Source: Gerris lacustris
Lineage: Eukaryota > Arthropoda > Insecta > Hemiptera > Gerridae
Direction of reading: 5' to 3'
NCBI GenBank assembly: GCA_951217055.1
Contig: OX578276.1
Coordinates: 132,916,587 to 132,980,586 of the forward strand
Length of the DNA: 64,000 nt
Made by a program: the position numbers and the translations under genes. This document shows positions 11,334-22,690 of the stretch, in pieces. Under the pieces are notes generated by a model that had not been told where the DNA came from, ran no database searches, and was given only the letters and a program-made list of their open reading frames with translations. Position 1 is the first letter of the stretch. Every line of letters begins with the position of its first letter.

Positions 11334-11896
11334 TAGACTGTCAATTAGTATGGCACTTAGCTTCCTCACAGTATGGCACTTATGGTCTAAATTATTTAAT
11401 TGTATCCCCCGTTTTTTTTTAAATTTTTCAAAAATGTTATGATTTCTTACATGAATTCAAGTATCAATTAGGCGAAAGTAATAGAGCGCAGATGATTGAA
11501 ATTAATGTGGTGTTATCTGTGGTCTACTTTTGACAAACCATCCAAATTTCATAAAACTCAGATGAGTAGGTACTTTTAAAGATATAGGTTTAAATAAATG
11601 TATGTTTGCGCGCATTTTGAAGAGAAACAAATAGGCGCAAAAGGATGAAAATTATATGGGACCAACAATGGACTAATTATGACCTACCATAAAAATTTTC
11701 ACTATAACATTAAAATAAGACGAGTAGTTTTTAAGATATGTGGTTCGCAAAAATTGAGCGACAGACCGACAGACACGGAACCAAAAAAATATCCCTGATG
11801 TGTGAAACGGATTTTTGCAATAGGAGACTAAAAAATTTTACGTTCTTCAGAACGATCCCATAGCTTCCGTTACCTTCGGTATGCTCAGAAGCAATA
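11334..11896 (-). repeat. Family A repeat, full length
   Basis: Starts AGACTGTCAATTAGTATGGC and ends with the stem-loop CTTCCGTTACCTTCGGTATG, then CAGAAGCAATA. About 563 bp, close to the family norm. The order of landmarks is the exact reverse of the copy at 2423-2990. Confidence 0.85.
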
Positions 11897-11962
11897 AACA
11901 CAGATAACATATAATAAATTTGCCTATCAAAAAGCAGACACTTAAGACAAGCTTATTTTTAT

Positions 11963-12879
11963 ATAGACAATATTGGTGAAGCACATAGCTTTCTCGCATA
12001 CTCTAGCGCACATTATTGATTTTATGCTTTCACAAGCTATTACTGTCTAATTTGTTTGATTGGATCCCCCGATTTTTTAACCTGTCAAAATTGTTTTGAT
12101 TTTTTCCATGAATTAAAGTATCAATTTAGCAAAAGTTAAAGAGCAGAGACTGTTCAAATTAATATGGGGGTATCTGCGGGTTATTTTCTATAAACTATAA
12201 AAGTTTCATACAAATCAGACAAGTACTTTTAAAGCTAGAGATGAAAATAAATGTATGTGTTTATCTACGATTGATACGAAATATAAACATTTTATCTCTG
12301 TTTAGATGCGTAGAAAGTGATTCTTTTCGTAGTTTTATTCATTCCGCATGCGCGTTTCATAAGTCTTCTTTATTTCCGCACTAGTGTGGAAATAAAAAAA
12401 GAATTCCTCACCTTATCGCACGATTAGCGTGTTTCCTTACATTTAACAAAACTAATTTTATTATTTGATGCTTGTTTACTTAAAGTAACTGTTCATTTTC
12501 TGTATTTATTATTAAAATCCAACAATCGAAAACTGCATTTTGCTTTGCTCGTATGGTTTTACTACCCTCGCTGTCGCTCGGGTGCAAACTCCACACTCGC
12601 ATGCAAAATGCTACTTTCCGCACTAGACGCGTAATGTACTATTGTGCGCATGTGGAAGAGAAAGAAATGAGCGCAGAAGGTTGAAACTTATATGGGACCA
12701 ACAATGAGCTACTTATGACCTACCATACAAATTTAATTAAAATCGAACGCGTAATTTTTAAGCTATGCTGGTTCGCAAAAATTGAACGACAGACAGACAC
12801 GGAACCAAAAATGTTCCCTGATATAAACTATTTTCGATCACATAGCTTCCGTTACACCTTCGGTAAGTTTGGAAGCAAA
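11963..12879 (-). repeat. Family A repeat interrupted by an insertion
   Basis: A-family sequence runs 11963-12258 and resumes at 12642-12879, ending CCGTTACACCTTCGGTAAGT then TTGGAAGCAAAA. The gap falls inside the family landmark TAAATGTATGTTTGTGCGCA. A small deletion removes the TCTGAAACGGATTT block near 12820. Confidence 0.8.
12259..12641. mobile_element. Unclassified insertion inside a family A copy
   Basis: About 383 bp that breaks the A repeat. It holds a near-palindrome TTTCCGCACTAGTGTGGAAA (about 12370-12390), a second TTTCCGCACTAG near 12616 and a CG-rich CCCTCGCTGTCGCTCGGGTG. Both flanks carry AATGTA, a possible short target duplication. No coding capacity. The boundaries are inferred from the interruption of family A. 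Confidence 0.6.
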
Positions 12880-13555
12880 AATAATAAAATAGTGAATTTA
12901 GAATCTTACTTATTATTTTTTAAGATTTAAATGATATCACTTCATTCTTCAAATATAATATTGTCCCTACCTGGAACTAGTTAACTGAAAAATTGGTCAA
13001 GTACTGAGTGGGCGTGGGGAGCATTTAAAATAAACTATAAGTAGACAGGGAGCGTAATACCTTGTACGTGTACGTGGTAATGGGATATGACTGACTGCAA
13101 ATCAGCTACCATTACCTTTAACTTCTGAAATAGTTAAAAATTGAAGGATATTAATGAACACGTGTTTTTATGCATTAGCTCGTCATAAAAGCGGGAAACA
13201 ACAGAATTTAAGCTTGCTTGGAAATTAGGGGAAATCTCATTTGTTTACTCGCGAAATGTTAACAAAATAATGAAACCCAAATAGTTGTACAAGGATAAGG
13301 CCACCATACTACAAAAACTGAAAAGTTAATTCATTCTAGACAAGACTAAGTTATATAAGCCTAGGAAAAGTTATCACATTTTTGTACAAAAGCACCTAAC
13401 TATGCTAATAAAAACTCTTGTGTTAATTTGACTCCGACATAGATTGTAAAAATTCACTAACTTCCTCATCATAAGAATAAAAAATCCGTCCAAGACAACT
13501 CAGACAACCTTTCTTATATATACGATTTCATAATTACTAAGCTCATTGTTTTCCA
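12880..13555. other. Unassigned DNA
   Basis: No gene, RNA gene or repeat family match recognised. Confidence 0.5.
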
Positions 13556-14010
13556 TTTGTTAGTTTTCGAGTTTTCGGGGAATCGAATCCGGTCTATCTC
13601 CGTTAGCGTTTAAAGCTATCTTCTCAGGTAAAACGGTTTATATCGTTACATTCGTATTTAAATGGACTACATTTTAAATTTTTTTTATTAAAATCGTCGG
13701 AACCGTTTTCGAGAAATAATTTCTGTTTACATTTTTTCAGAGTTTTTGGGGGGTAACGCACCCAAATTATGAGCTACAATTAGTTACTCGATTTCCCTTA
13801 CTCGCCCCGGGTATGACTTTACTGAACATGTATGCCAAATTTCGTCAAAATCGGTGCTACAGTTTAGGCTCCACGCGTCTGCGCAGACGACAGACATTTT
13901 TTTAAAAACACTTTTTTGAACTCAGGAAACCACAAAACGTGTAAATCCATCAAAATCACAAAATCGAATTTTCACACCATCACAATACTTTCTCTTTAAA
14001 TGAAAAAGTA
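13556..14010 (+). repeat. Family F repeat, copy 1
   Basis: Carries AAAATCGTCGGAACCGTTTT, TTTTCGAGAAATAA, a G run (about 13746), CCAAATTTCGTCAAAATCGG and AGGCTCCACGCGTCTGCGCA, ending near TGAAAAAGTAAAAA. The same order occurs at 26890-27200 and 51250-51535. No terminal repeats identified, class unknown. Confidence 0.7.
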
Positions 14011-14267
14011 AAAAATAATAAATGTCCCTCTAAAATATGTTGGGCAATTTCTATACAAATATTTTTTAAGATATATATCTTAATGAAAGAAAAAAAATAG
14101 TCCTAAGATAAATCAAACTTAATCATTAAAATAATCAATTTTCCATTGTTGATTAATATTATTTATTAATAAACTATTAAAACTCTCAATAGTTATATAA
14201 ACAAACTACTAATGAACTAAACACAGTAATAATTTTATAAAAATCAACAACTTGTTTGCATTTTTTA

Positions 14268-14867
14268 CTACGTTTTTATTAGCTTGCTTTCTTGTTTGTT
14301 TGTCCGGTACAAATCTGGCAATCGATTTCTAACTAACTTCCCGAATAGCTAGACATTTGAAACATTTAGCATAGCTCAGAACACGATGACAATGCATTAT
14401 TTTAATACTTCTAGCCATCTTTCAGCAGAATTTAATTGGTTTTCAGCAAATTTTGCTGTACGGAAAGTTAGTTCGGAAAAAATCCGCAAGTTATTTTATT
14501 TGTTTTGCCATATCCCATATTTACGCAATCTTCATTTTGACGGGTCTCAAATTTGTGATAGATAAACATTGAATGACAGCAAAACAGGAAATATCGATTA
14601 TATTAATTATCGATTATATTATTTCAAATATATCGATGACACGCTTTAGATTTGGTGTTGAGGAGATCCGTTTTACAAAGATTTGTCCTTTTATAGGTTT
14701 AAGATCAGCTCTCTAGATGGTTGTCATTTATGTGAAGTAAATAAATTCGGAACTATTTTTGTTTCACTAACATTATATATTATATAACAATTATACTATC
14801 AACATTACATACGATTCAACAGAAAATTTAAAAACGAAGTATATAAAAAGTTCTTTTTATCTTGAAA
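14268..14867 (+). repeat. Family B repeat, copy 2
   Basis: Collinear with copy 1 at 811-1427 apart from short indels (one TTTG unit fewer, small losses near 14630 and 14780). Ends in the same AAAAAGTTCTTTTTATCTTG. The start codon of the short frame seen in copy 1 is lost here. Confidence 0.85.
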
Positions 14868-15892
14868 TTTTAATAAACAAATTAATAAGATGTACCCCAA
14901 AAAAAAGTTTTAATTATAAATTTCTAAAAAAAAAAAATAATAAATAATAATTTATACTAATTTATAGCAGATATCTGATTCTTATAAATTTCATCACAAT
15001 TAATAATTAGCGTTTTCTCTAACAAGGTATTCCGAGAATTCACAGTTCGGCCGCGATATAGATTTGTATCTTTTGAGGATGGCTTGCTGTCAACGTGAGC
15101 TTTAAAGTCTTCTAAAGCAAGATACTTAAAAAAAAAAATGTTAAGCCTAGAAAGAGAGAGATAGATAAACTATTTTTAGTAAGAAAAAAAGCATCGAATT
15201 TTTGTCACCTATAAGTTATTGGACAAGGGGACCACTCCCGAATGTAACTTTATACTAGATGCACACATGCATCGCTCTGGTAGAACTTTCTCGCTTACTG
15301 TAAACTCCTTTTTTGGGTTCGACTTAAATATATATTTTTTTTTTCTTCAATGCTTTTTACTCCACTAACTCATTCAGGGAATGTTCTGGCGACATATTTA
15401 CAACTTGTGCTTGTTATATCCTTATATATTTCGAGTAGGTTACGATCCACTAGACCCTCCAGTCCTGTTTAGACCACTATCTAATCATAGGCTCATATTA
15501 TGATCGTTTATCTTTTTTTTTTCCTTCCTTAAGGATCAAGATTTTTTTGAGAGTACAGGATTTTGTTCTTTTTTTACATTTTAAAATTTCCTATAGTGTA
15601 GAAAAAGAAATGAAACAAAAATTTGTCAGGTGTTTATTGTTTTGTTTTTGTACTTATCAAGCAAGTGAAACCACACGGGTAGATGTAGTAAGGAAATTAA
15701 AATACGCATAAGTGTAAGTATAGATATACGAAAGTTCCTTTCCTTGATGCTCATAAGAGAAAGAAAGCAATGGGCACAGAAAATGTTAATTATTATGGGA
15801 TCCAGCTGGTTAAATATTTGTACAAAACAGTTTCTATAATTTTATTAAGATTCGGTCCTTCATACCCCATTTTTTTGATTTTATCATTATTA
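14868..15892. other. AT-rich DNA, no gene
   Basis: No reading frame or repeat family recognised; several A/T homopolymer runs. Confidence 0.55.
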
Positions 15893-16472
15893 TTGCTTCC
15901 GAGCTTACCAATGGTATCGAAAGCTGTGTGATCGTTATAAAGATAAAAAATATTTTATCTCCGAAATTAAAAAAAAAACACAGGGAACATTTTTGGTTCC
16001 GTGTCTGTCGGTCCGTTTAGTAATTTTGCAAACCAACATAATCTTGAAAACCTACTCGTCAGATTTTAATGAAATTTTAATACTAGGTAATGGTAATAAG
16101 CCATTGACCAAAATTTATGTGCATAGTTGGTTAAAACTTTTATGTGCATAGTTGGTAATAAGCCCATGGTTGATAAGTTTCAACCATATGCGCCATTTAG
16201 TTTCTCTTACCTAATATACAATTAAAAGTAGTAATCTGATTTTTAAAAAATTAGGATGGTTTGTGGAATATAGCTCAGGGATGGCTTTATAATAGTTTTA
16301 ACCAACCATGCACATAAATTTTGGTCAATTATTACTTTTATTCATTTTTTCTTACACACATTTAAAAAAGGGGGGAAATCAAATAAATTAGAAAATATTG
16401 GGCTGTAAAAGCATAACACAATTAAATTGTGATAGGACGTGAGGAAGCTATGGGTCACACTAATTAGCTGAC
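15893..16472 (+). repeat. Family A repeat carrying a small inverted insertion
   Basis: Starts TTGCTTCCGAGCTTACCAAT and ends ATGGGTCACACTAATTAGCT. Its middle is disturbed by an inverted repeat: ATTGACCAAAATTTATGTGC at about 16102 and its reverse near 16329, arms of about 40 bp, which looks like a MITE inserted in the repeat. Confidence 0.8.
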
Positions 16473-16645
16473 CATATTTTTGTTAAAATATTCAGATATT
16501 GAAAGGACTAAACAAAGTTTGGTAATTTTTTAGTCTTATTATTTATTATACTTTTTACAGTAATTAAAAAAATAAATCTAAGATTGTTTAAATGATTTTA
16601 TTCTACAAAAGAATTAAATTGCAGGTAAAATCCAACACAGAAAGG

Positions 16646-16903
16646 TCCTGTCACACAAAAAGCGGACTGTCCGCCGCGGACGGCTTCCTTCTGTTTGACC
16701 AGTTTAGTGCAATACTACAGTTCACAGAGTCCGCGGCGGACAATAATCTGTCCGCGGCGGACAATAATCTGTCCGCCTCGAACTGGACCTGTCCTCGGTG
16801 GACTGGATCTGTCAGCAACATTCTGTTTGACCAGGATAATGCAAAATAACCCACTGAGTCCGCCGCGGATAAAGACTTGTCCGCTTCCTGTGTGACGGAA
16901 AAC
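16646..16903. mobile_element. GC-rich palindromic MITE
   Basis: Ends form an inverted repeat, CTGTCACAC...AAGCGGAC on the left and GTCCGCTTCCTGTGTGACGG on the right. Inside, the palindrome GTCCGCSGCGGAC or a variant appears at about 16674, 16731, 16750, 16769, 16794 and 16859, giving base composition far from the AT-rich surroundings. Frames on both strands are open across it only because stop codons are rare in the GC-rich motif. Confidence 0.7.
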
Positions 16904-17099
16904 GGATATATCAATATTATACACTGACAGACAATAAATAAACAATGTAAACAAACACAATACATTAGTAATAAGAAGTTAATACACTGGTTATCCCAGT
17001 GTTGGCAAAGCATGCAGTAGAAGGAGAAACCTTTACATATATATATACTTTAAACGTGAATAATAAACTGTATAAAATATATAATATAAAATAGGTTAA

Positions 17100-17275
17100 G
17101 TACCTTGGGCGCTACGATGATAACATATATACATACATAAATACATACATACTCAGGAGGTCTTAAAAACGCCCAAAACGGATAATTCCGTTGAAACCCC
17201 GAAAACAATTTTTGGGTGAAAACGATACTTCTCCTATATATTCCTTCGGAGAAGGTGAGGAAAAGTAAAAATAAT
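17100..17275 (+). repeat. Family E element, right-end fragment
   Basis: Matches 48285-48465: ACCTTGGGCGCTACGATGAT, a CATACATA run, CTCAGGAGGTCTTAAAAACG, ACGGATAATTCCGTTGAAAC and the end GTGAGGAAAAGTAAAA. The left part, including the 5S-like segment of the 47.6-kb copy, is absent. Confidence 0.8.
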
Positions 17276-18221
17276 AACATTATCTTACTAATAGTGAACA
17301 GAAATACCTTATTTTGGGATCTTTATATAGAGATAAATTACGTTTAATTGGAAACAATATGTTTCAATCGTCAAAACTTTATATTATAATAGGTTTAGGA
17401 ACCTAAATTGAATTATAAATAAAAAATTATAAATATATTTTGTGAATATCAATAATTATCCACTCTATTCTCTATTTAACGATTTAATTATTAAAACCTG
17501 AATACATTTGACTAAGAAGCAGTAAAAGCGAACGAAATAATTAACGAGACAAGTCGTAATCGTTTGAAAGTATTTAAAAATCTTAATTATGAGGGTTAGG
17601 AAGTAGTATTAATAGATTTAGGTGTAATAGCTAAATATTTACAATCCCTTTGTAGAGTGACAAAAGAAACAAAATCTTACTTTACAAGCGAATGATCCTT
17701 GACACAGAAATACACATTTGTATATAGGCCCCAATTATTATTAATTTGGACGGAACGAGAGCTCTTCACGCAGTTTCTATCTACAAATAAAACTCAGTAG
17801 CTCTCTAGATTCTAGAAACAACTGTATACATTAGAAAAATCAAACAAAAAAACAAAAAGTAGGTATCAAAGTCTGTAATAAAACGATTAGAATGAATTGA
17901 AGTCGATTTAATCATAATAATCGTGAGTTTTAAAATGGCAATAACACTTCAAAGTAATGTCCTCTCATCACAATATAAATAAACAGTTGCACTGGATAGT
18001 GGATAGGACACACAAATTTTAAGGAATTGCGTCCTAATAGCGAGTTGGTTGTAATATAGTCCAATTGCACTGAAAGCAACAAAGAAAATATTACTCTCAG
18101 AGCCTATTTACCACACAGAATAACCTTGGGCGATCAAGTTTAATGACAAATCATAATATAAAATCCGGATTTTAACGACAAACTTAGTTGGTATAACAGT
18201 GTGATATAGATAATTATCATT
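17276..18221. other. AT-rich DNA, no gene
   Basis: No recognised gene or repeat family. Confidence 0.55.
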
Positions 18222-18232
18222 GCCAAGGCCAC

Positions 18233-19066
18233 ATTTTCACATCTGACATCCATGAGCATTCGTCTACAACTCTTGCTTCTTTCGCTGACGATAAATGCAT
18301 ATCATCATCGAATAAATCTCCTGCAGTAGCATCTGATAAAAGTACAGGAACACCTCTTACTCCCGGAAAAATGGCTAAGAAAATGGAGGATAAAAATCAA
18401 CGAAATGAAAAGCGTATACGTCACATTCAGTCTAGACATGGAATATGCGAACCGGTAACTTTCCTGTCTATTCCTATCCTTCACTCCAGTTCTATCTGCT
18501 ACCTTGATTTAAACCTGGATAGGCGATTAACATGGGCACACCACATAAAACTTAAACGACAATACAGCAACTGACGCTACAAACTTTTACACAGAATCTT
18601 ACACGATACATCCTAAACTCAACACACATAACAAATTACATATTTATAACCCCACAATTAAGCCCACTTGGTCATATGGCATTGAACTATGGGGATGCAC
18701 CAAGCGTTCCAACTCTTACCGCATAAGAATTTCTAACGCTCCTACTATGTCTCCAACTTTACCCTTCACAATGACCTCAAAACTCCCTTTGACTCAATTT
18801 CACATAATCCTAATCCTTTAATCCACAACCTGTCACATTACCATTCATGCCTGGTAACCCTCCTCGACTCCTAAAAAGACTGCGCCCCCGTGACCTATTA
18901 AACATTAATTAATAACATGTAATATTCATGTCTGTAATACTACGAGTATGGATAGTTTCTCATATCATGCCTAACTAGTCAATATCAAACTTATGTTATC
19001 GTTATTGCTAACTTATAACAAGTAGTCGTCTATGTAGTTGCAATATTCAAATAAATTTAAAAAAAA
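18233..19066 (+). pseudogene. 5'-truncated Jockey-like LINE remnant
   Basis: Translation, over several frame changes and stops, gives the end of a Jockey-type reverse transcriptase: a F-A-D-D catalytic motif (about 18282-18293), then LDRRLTWAHHIKLKR, a broken YGIELWGC and HNDLKTPF-like motifs, and a LLDS..KD tail. These are the hallmarks of the Jockey clade thumb and C-terminus. The body ends in AATAAATTTAAAAAAAA. The flanks carry the same GCCAAGGCCAC at 18222-18232 and 19067-19077, an 11-bp target-site duplication, so both boundaries are fixed by sequence. Stops and frameshifts show that it is dead, and the upstream endonuclease and most of the RT were never copied. Confidence 0.88.
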
Positions 19067-19077
19067 GCCAAGGCCAC

Positions 19078-19620
19078 CAAATACAATGTTAGGCCTATGA
19101 TGGCATAAAGCCCGTGTCCCATATACACGGGAAAAACTCATAACTACTGCTTGTAGGTAATAAGCAAAGCGATTTGATTATTTGATTTCTCATATATACA
19201 TATAGAATCCTTAAATATTTGAATAGAGCTAATAAAATATTATAGGATTTGAAAATCTAATAAGCTTGTTCTTTAGCCAGAGCTTCCATGCGCCAGAGTC
19301 TTATACTAGATCTTTGGAATGAGACTATGAGACCATAGCCTGATATGAATTCTGACATTTCGAACTCATCACAGAGATATTTCTTGAGGGAATTGCTCGT
19401 GATGTGAGTTATAAGCAAATACAGTCCGTGGCTAAAAACTTCCACGATCTTGCCTGAACTCTTGAAATCGTTTCGTAATGCCACCAGAAATCACACAGCC
19501 TTAAAGACAGTCTTCTTAATAAAATTAAATCAAATATAAAAAGGCGTTCTATATTTAAACTGGTTTGCTCCATTAAGTATCAATTCATTAATTAGTTCTA
19601 AAAATGTCTGAAAGCAAAAT
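19078..19620. other. Unassigned DNA
   Basis: A 75-codon minus-strand frame (19257-19484) begins with GTG and shows no motif or splice context that I can defend, so I do not call a gene. Confidence 0.5.
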
Positions 19621-20175
19621 TAGTCTGCCAATTAGTATGGCACATAGCTTCTTATGTTATGTTATGTTTTTAAGACCCAATATTGCCTAATTTATTTAAT
19701 TAATTTCCCCTTCATTTTTAAATCTTCAAAATAATTTTGTTTTCTAACACGAATAAAAGTATAATTTTAGTAATAATTTAATGTAGGCAGATAGTTGAAA
19801 TTAATGTGTGATAATCTGCGGGCTATTTTCAACAAACTATCCAAATATCTTAAAAATCATATGAGTTTTTTGAAGATATAGAAGAAAGTCAATGTTTGTT
19901 TGTGCGCATTGTCGAAACTTGTATGAGGCCAACAATGGGCTAATTATGACCAACCATCAAAGTTTTATTCAAATCGGAAGAGTTAGTTTTTAAGATACGT
20001 TGAAAAAATTGACAGACAGACCAAGAGACAGACACGGGACCAAGAATATACCCTGACGTCTGAAACGGATTTCTGTCATGGAATTTTTGAAATCGGAGAC
20101 AAAAAAAAAAAAAAATGTTCGTTCTTCAGAACGATCACTATAGCTTTCGTTACCTTTAATAAGCTCGGTTGCAAA
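19621..20175 (-). repeat. Family A repeat, full length
   Basis: Starts TAGTCTGCCAATTAGTATGG, includes the GACAGACACGGGACCAA and GTTCTTCAGAACGATCAC landmarks, and ends with a decayed stem-loop (GCTTTCGTTACCTTTAATAA, then GCTCGGTTGCAAAA). Confidence 0.85.
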
Positions 20176-20371
20176 ATTGGAAAACATACAGAAACCAACC
20201 AATAAATAATCAAATCGTAATTTAATAACTACCTTTAGTAATTATGCAAACAAGAAATTACATTTAATACCCCACCAGAGATGTTATAAGACTAAATAAT
20301 GGATTATACTAAAAATAAAAAAAATATTAAAAAAAAAAAAAAATCACAGGGAAGTACTTGCGTCCAAGTAC

Positions 20372-21245
20372 TTTTTAGGGTTTTGTAGATGATTATAAGC
20401 ATGCCCGTTATGTAATAATTATGATTTTTTGCTCCGATCTAAATGGTCCCGGGTTCGATCCCCCGGGGGGTCACAATGTTTTTCATCGCTAATAACGACT
20501 AGATAAATTAATTTTTTCAGAACATTTCCATCGCTCCACCATAAGGTATAACCATGAATTATTTCGAAATTTTAGGACCACCCGTTATATAGTGGTTGGG
20601 GGGGGGATATTTTTGAGGGTATATTTTGACTTATAAAACCAATAAAGAATGAAAAATTTAAAAAAGCAAATATATATTTGAATCCTACTCTTCAGCAGCT
20701 TTAATTTGATACCCAACTCAAAATTTTTAAAAAATAAATTTTTTGGCGCACTTCAAATTTTCTCGCCCAAAATAAGCAATTTTTTAAAATTTAGGATGAA
20801 CTCCCGGAATTTTCATCGCCCCACAAAAAGGCATTAGCATGAATTATTTCGAAATTTTTGGACCAGCCGGTATATAGTGGTTGGGGGGGGGGATTTTTTG
20901 GGGTATATTTTGATTTTTTTACCTAATAAGGAATGCAAAATTTAAAAATGTATATATATATTTGCGTCCTACTCTTCAGCAGCTTTCATTTGATACCCAA
21001 CTCAAAATTTTAAAAAAATATAAATTTTTGATTTTACAACATTTTTGTGAATTGCGCATGCGCATATTTAATTTTGAACTTTAGTATATTTTTCCTGTGG
21101 TTGGGTCAAAAAGTTGCACGAGTGTATCAAATTTTAGCTCTTTAGCTTAAACGGTTCGGGCCCTATGAACCAAAGAGCGACGGACAGACGGACACATCAC
21201 CCTCGGCATAAGGGTTTTGAAAAGAATCTACAAAACCCTAAAAAA
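20372..21245. mobile_element. Family D TIR element with poly-G tracts
   Basis: Perfect 19-bp inverted ends, TTTTTAGGGTTTTGTAGAT (20372-20390) and its reverse complement near 21227-21245. Inside, about 290-bp blocks starting near 20525 and 20815 are tandem duplicates, each with CATGAATTATTTCGAAATTT, TATATAGTGGTTGG plus a run of eight or more G, and TTTGATACCCAACTCAAAAT. Just inside the left end is a B-box-like GGGTTCGATCCCCC. A GACGGACAGACGGACA stretch precedes the right end. No transposase. Confidence 0.75.
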
Positions 21246-21859
21246 ACAACCTAACTTTAAATAGAGATAAATATTGCATTTACATTAATCCTTCTTATGT
21301 TAATAAGTAACAATTAGTAAGCCACCAAGGTAAGGACTTAAAAATCCCCAGAGAAGTCATTTTTTTTTCGCTGCCTTATGAAATTATTATTGAACCGATA
21401 TTTGACAATTGATAATTAATTAAAAAAATAATTAATGAGTGATTAAAAATGAAAATAAATTAATTCGGTCTTCCATTAATTTTAAACTTTATTTTGATCA
21501 ATGTAATTTTTAATATTTTGTAATGTTCCATTCTAATATACATTAAATGTTTATAATATTTAATAATTATTAATTTATACTGTTAAGGTTGGCATTAAAT
21601 AAATTTAAATATTATATTTTTAAATTAATATAATATTGCTTTGGATGTGAATTTAATGTATGAAGTGTCTGCCTAATACTAGTCTGAACACGGCGAAGGT
21701 GCTAATATGGCATACGGATATAATCTATTTAACACTTAACAGTTTAGTGCGTGCCTTTATCTTTCCAATTCAATTTATTTCAAATGTGAAGTTATGAGAA
21801 GCCAAGGTAAAAATTAAATAACAGTACTTCAATAACTGGAGGTAATTTGGCACTTCTTT
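21246..21859. other. AT-rich DNA, no gene
   Basis: Nothing recognised. Confidence 0.55.
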
Positions 21860-22095
21860 AAATTTTTTCTCCCTTTATAAAAAAAACAGGAGGGAGTAAC
21901 AATCTAAAGAAGGTATATAGGACGTTCTTCTTTAGACTGTTACTCTCCTTTTACAAACAGAAGTGTGATATTCCTTTGTCCCAAATTATATTGGAGTAAA
22001 CTTCCCTCTGTCGTAATAGTTATTTCAAAGCCATTTATATTCTAAAAAAAAGGGGAGTAATAATCTAAAGAAGTACCGGTAATTTTTCATTTTTT
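21860..22095. repeat. Family H related inverted repeats
   Basis: Contains GGGAGTAACAATCTAAAGAAG and, 60 bp on, its inverted partner CTTCTTTAGACTGTTACTC, then GTGTGATATTCCTTTGTCCC as in the 8.4-kb array, and a third GGGAGTAATAATCTAAAGAA. A smaller, diverged relative of the array. Confidence 0.6.
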
Positions 22096-22415
22096 TAGAT
22101 CACAAGAATGATTTGTCGGATCGAAATATTTGGAAGATAACAGTGAGCAACAGCATTTGAAATCTAGCTAAGGATGTTAATTTTTATGGAATTATTACGG
22201 GAGAATCATATATTACAGCTAAACAACGAAAATCATTTCCTAAACTAAGAATTTTAAATATTTTTCAGACATTTATGGCAACGATTTACCCTATTTTTAG
22301 TTAATAAATTTTAGATTTCTCAGTACTTATTTCATAAAGAAAAGAATAGAAAAGTCCACCGCTGTTTCTTTGCGAAACTTGATTTGAATACTCTGAACAA
22401 ATAAATAAATCATGT

Positions 22416-22565
22416 GGATTGGTGTAGCCATTAACAAACAATCAAGGGGATCAGTGTAGCCATTAGAAAAACAATCAAGGGGATCAGTGTAGCCATTAAT
22501 AAACAACCAAGAGGTTTGGCGCAACCATTAACAAAAATAAGGGGATCGGCGTAGCCATTAAATAA
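22416..22565 (+). repeat. Tandem repeat of about 36 bp
   Basis: About four to five units reading GATCAGTGTAGCCATTAA plus AAACAATCAAGGG, the later ones diverged (GGCGCAACCATTAAC, GGCGTAGCCATTAAA). The array abuts the family C end at 22566. Confidence 0.8.
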
Positions 22566-22690
22566 AACGGTTGTGCGTGAAGTCTCGCGCATAAAAAGGG
22601 TTTCGTTGGTATTGTAAAAATGATATTAGTTAAAATGAGGGGGGGGGGGGGGGCAAGCAAAATGTTGATGCATTTTGACTAAATGGAGAC
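22566..22690 (+). repeat. Family C end fragment
   Basis: GGTTGTGCGTGAAGTCTCGC, AAAAAGGGTTTCGTTGGT and a run of about 16 G followed by GCAAGCAAAATGTTGATG correspond to the left end of the 7740-10205 element and its 9590-9620 part. The rest of the element is missing. Confidence 0.75.

Noticed and set aside
16592..17013. Overlapping frames on both strands at the GC-rich MITE
   Set aside because: Stop codons are scarce in GTCCGCGGCGGAC repeats, so open frames arise by composition alone.
19257..19484. 75-codon minus-strand frame as a host exon
   Set aside because: It begins at GTG, has no convincing splice sites and no motif.
20410..20475. tRNA gene or second SINE head (B-box-like GGGTTCGATCCCCC)
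   Set aside because: No acceptable A box or acceptor stem at the right distance; the sequence belongs to the family D element.
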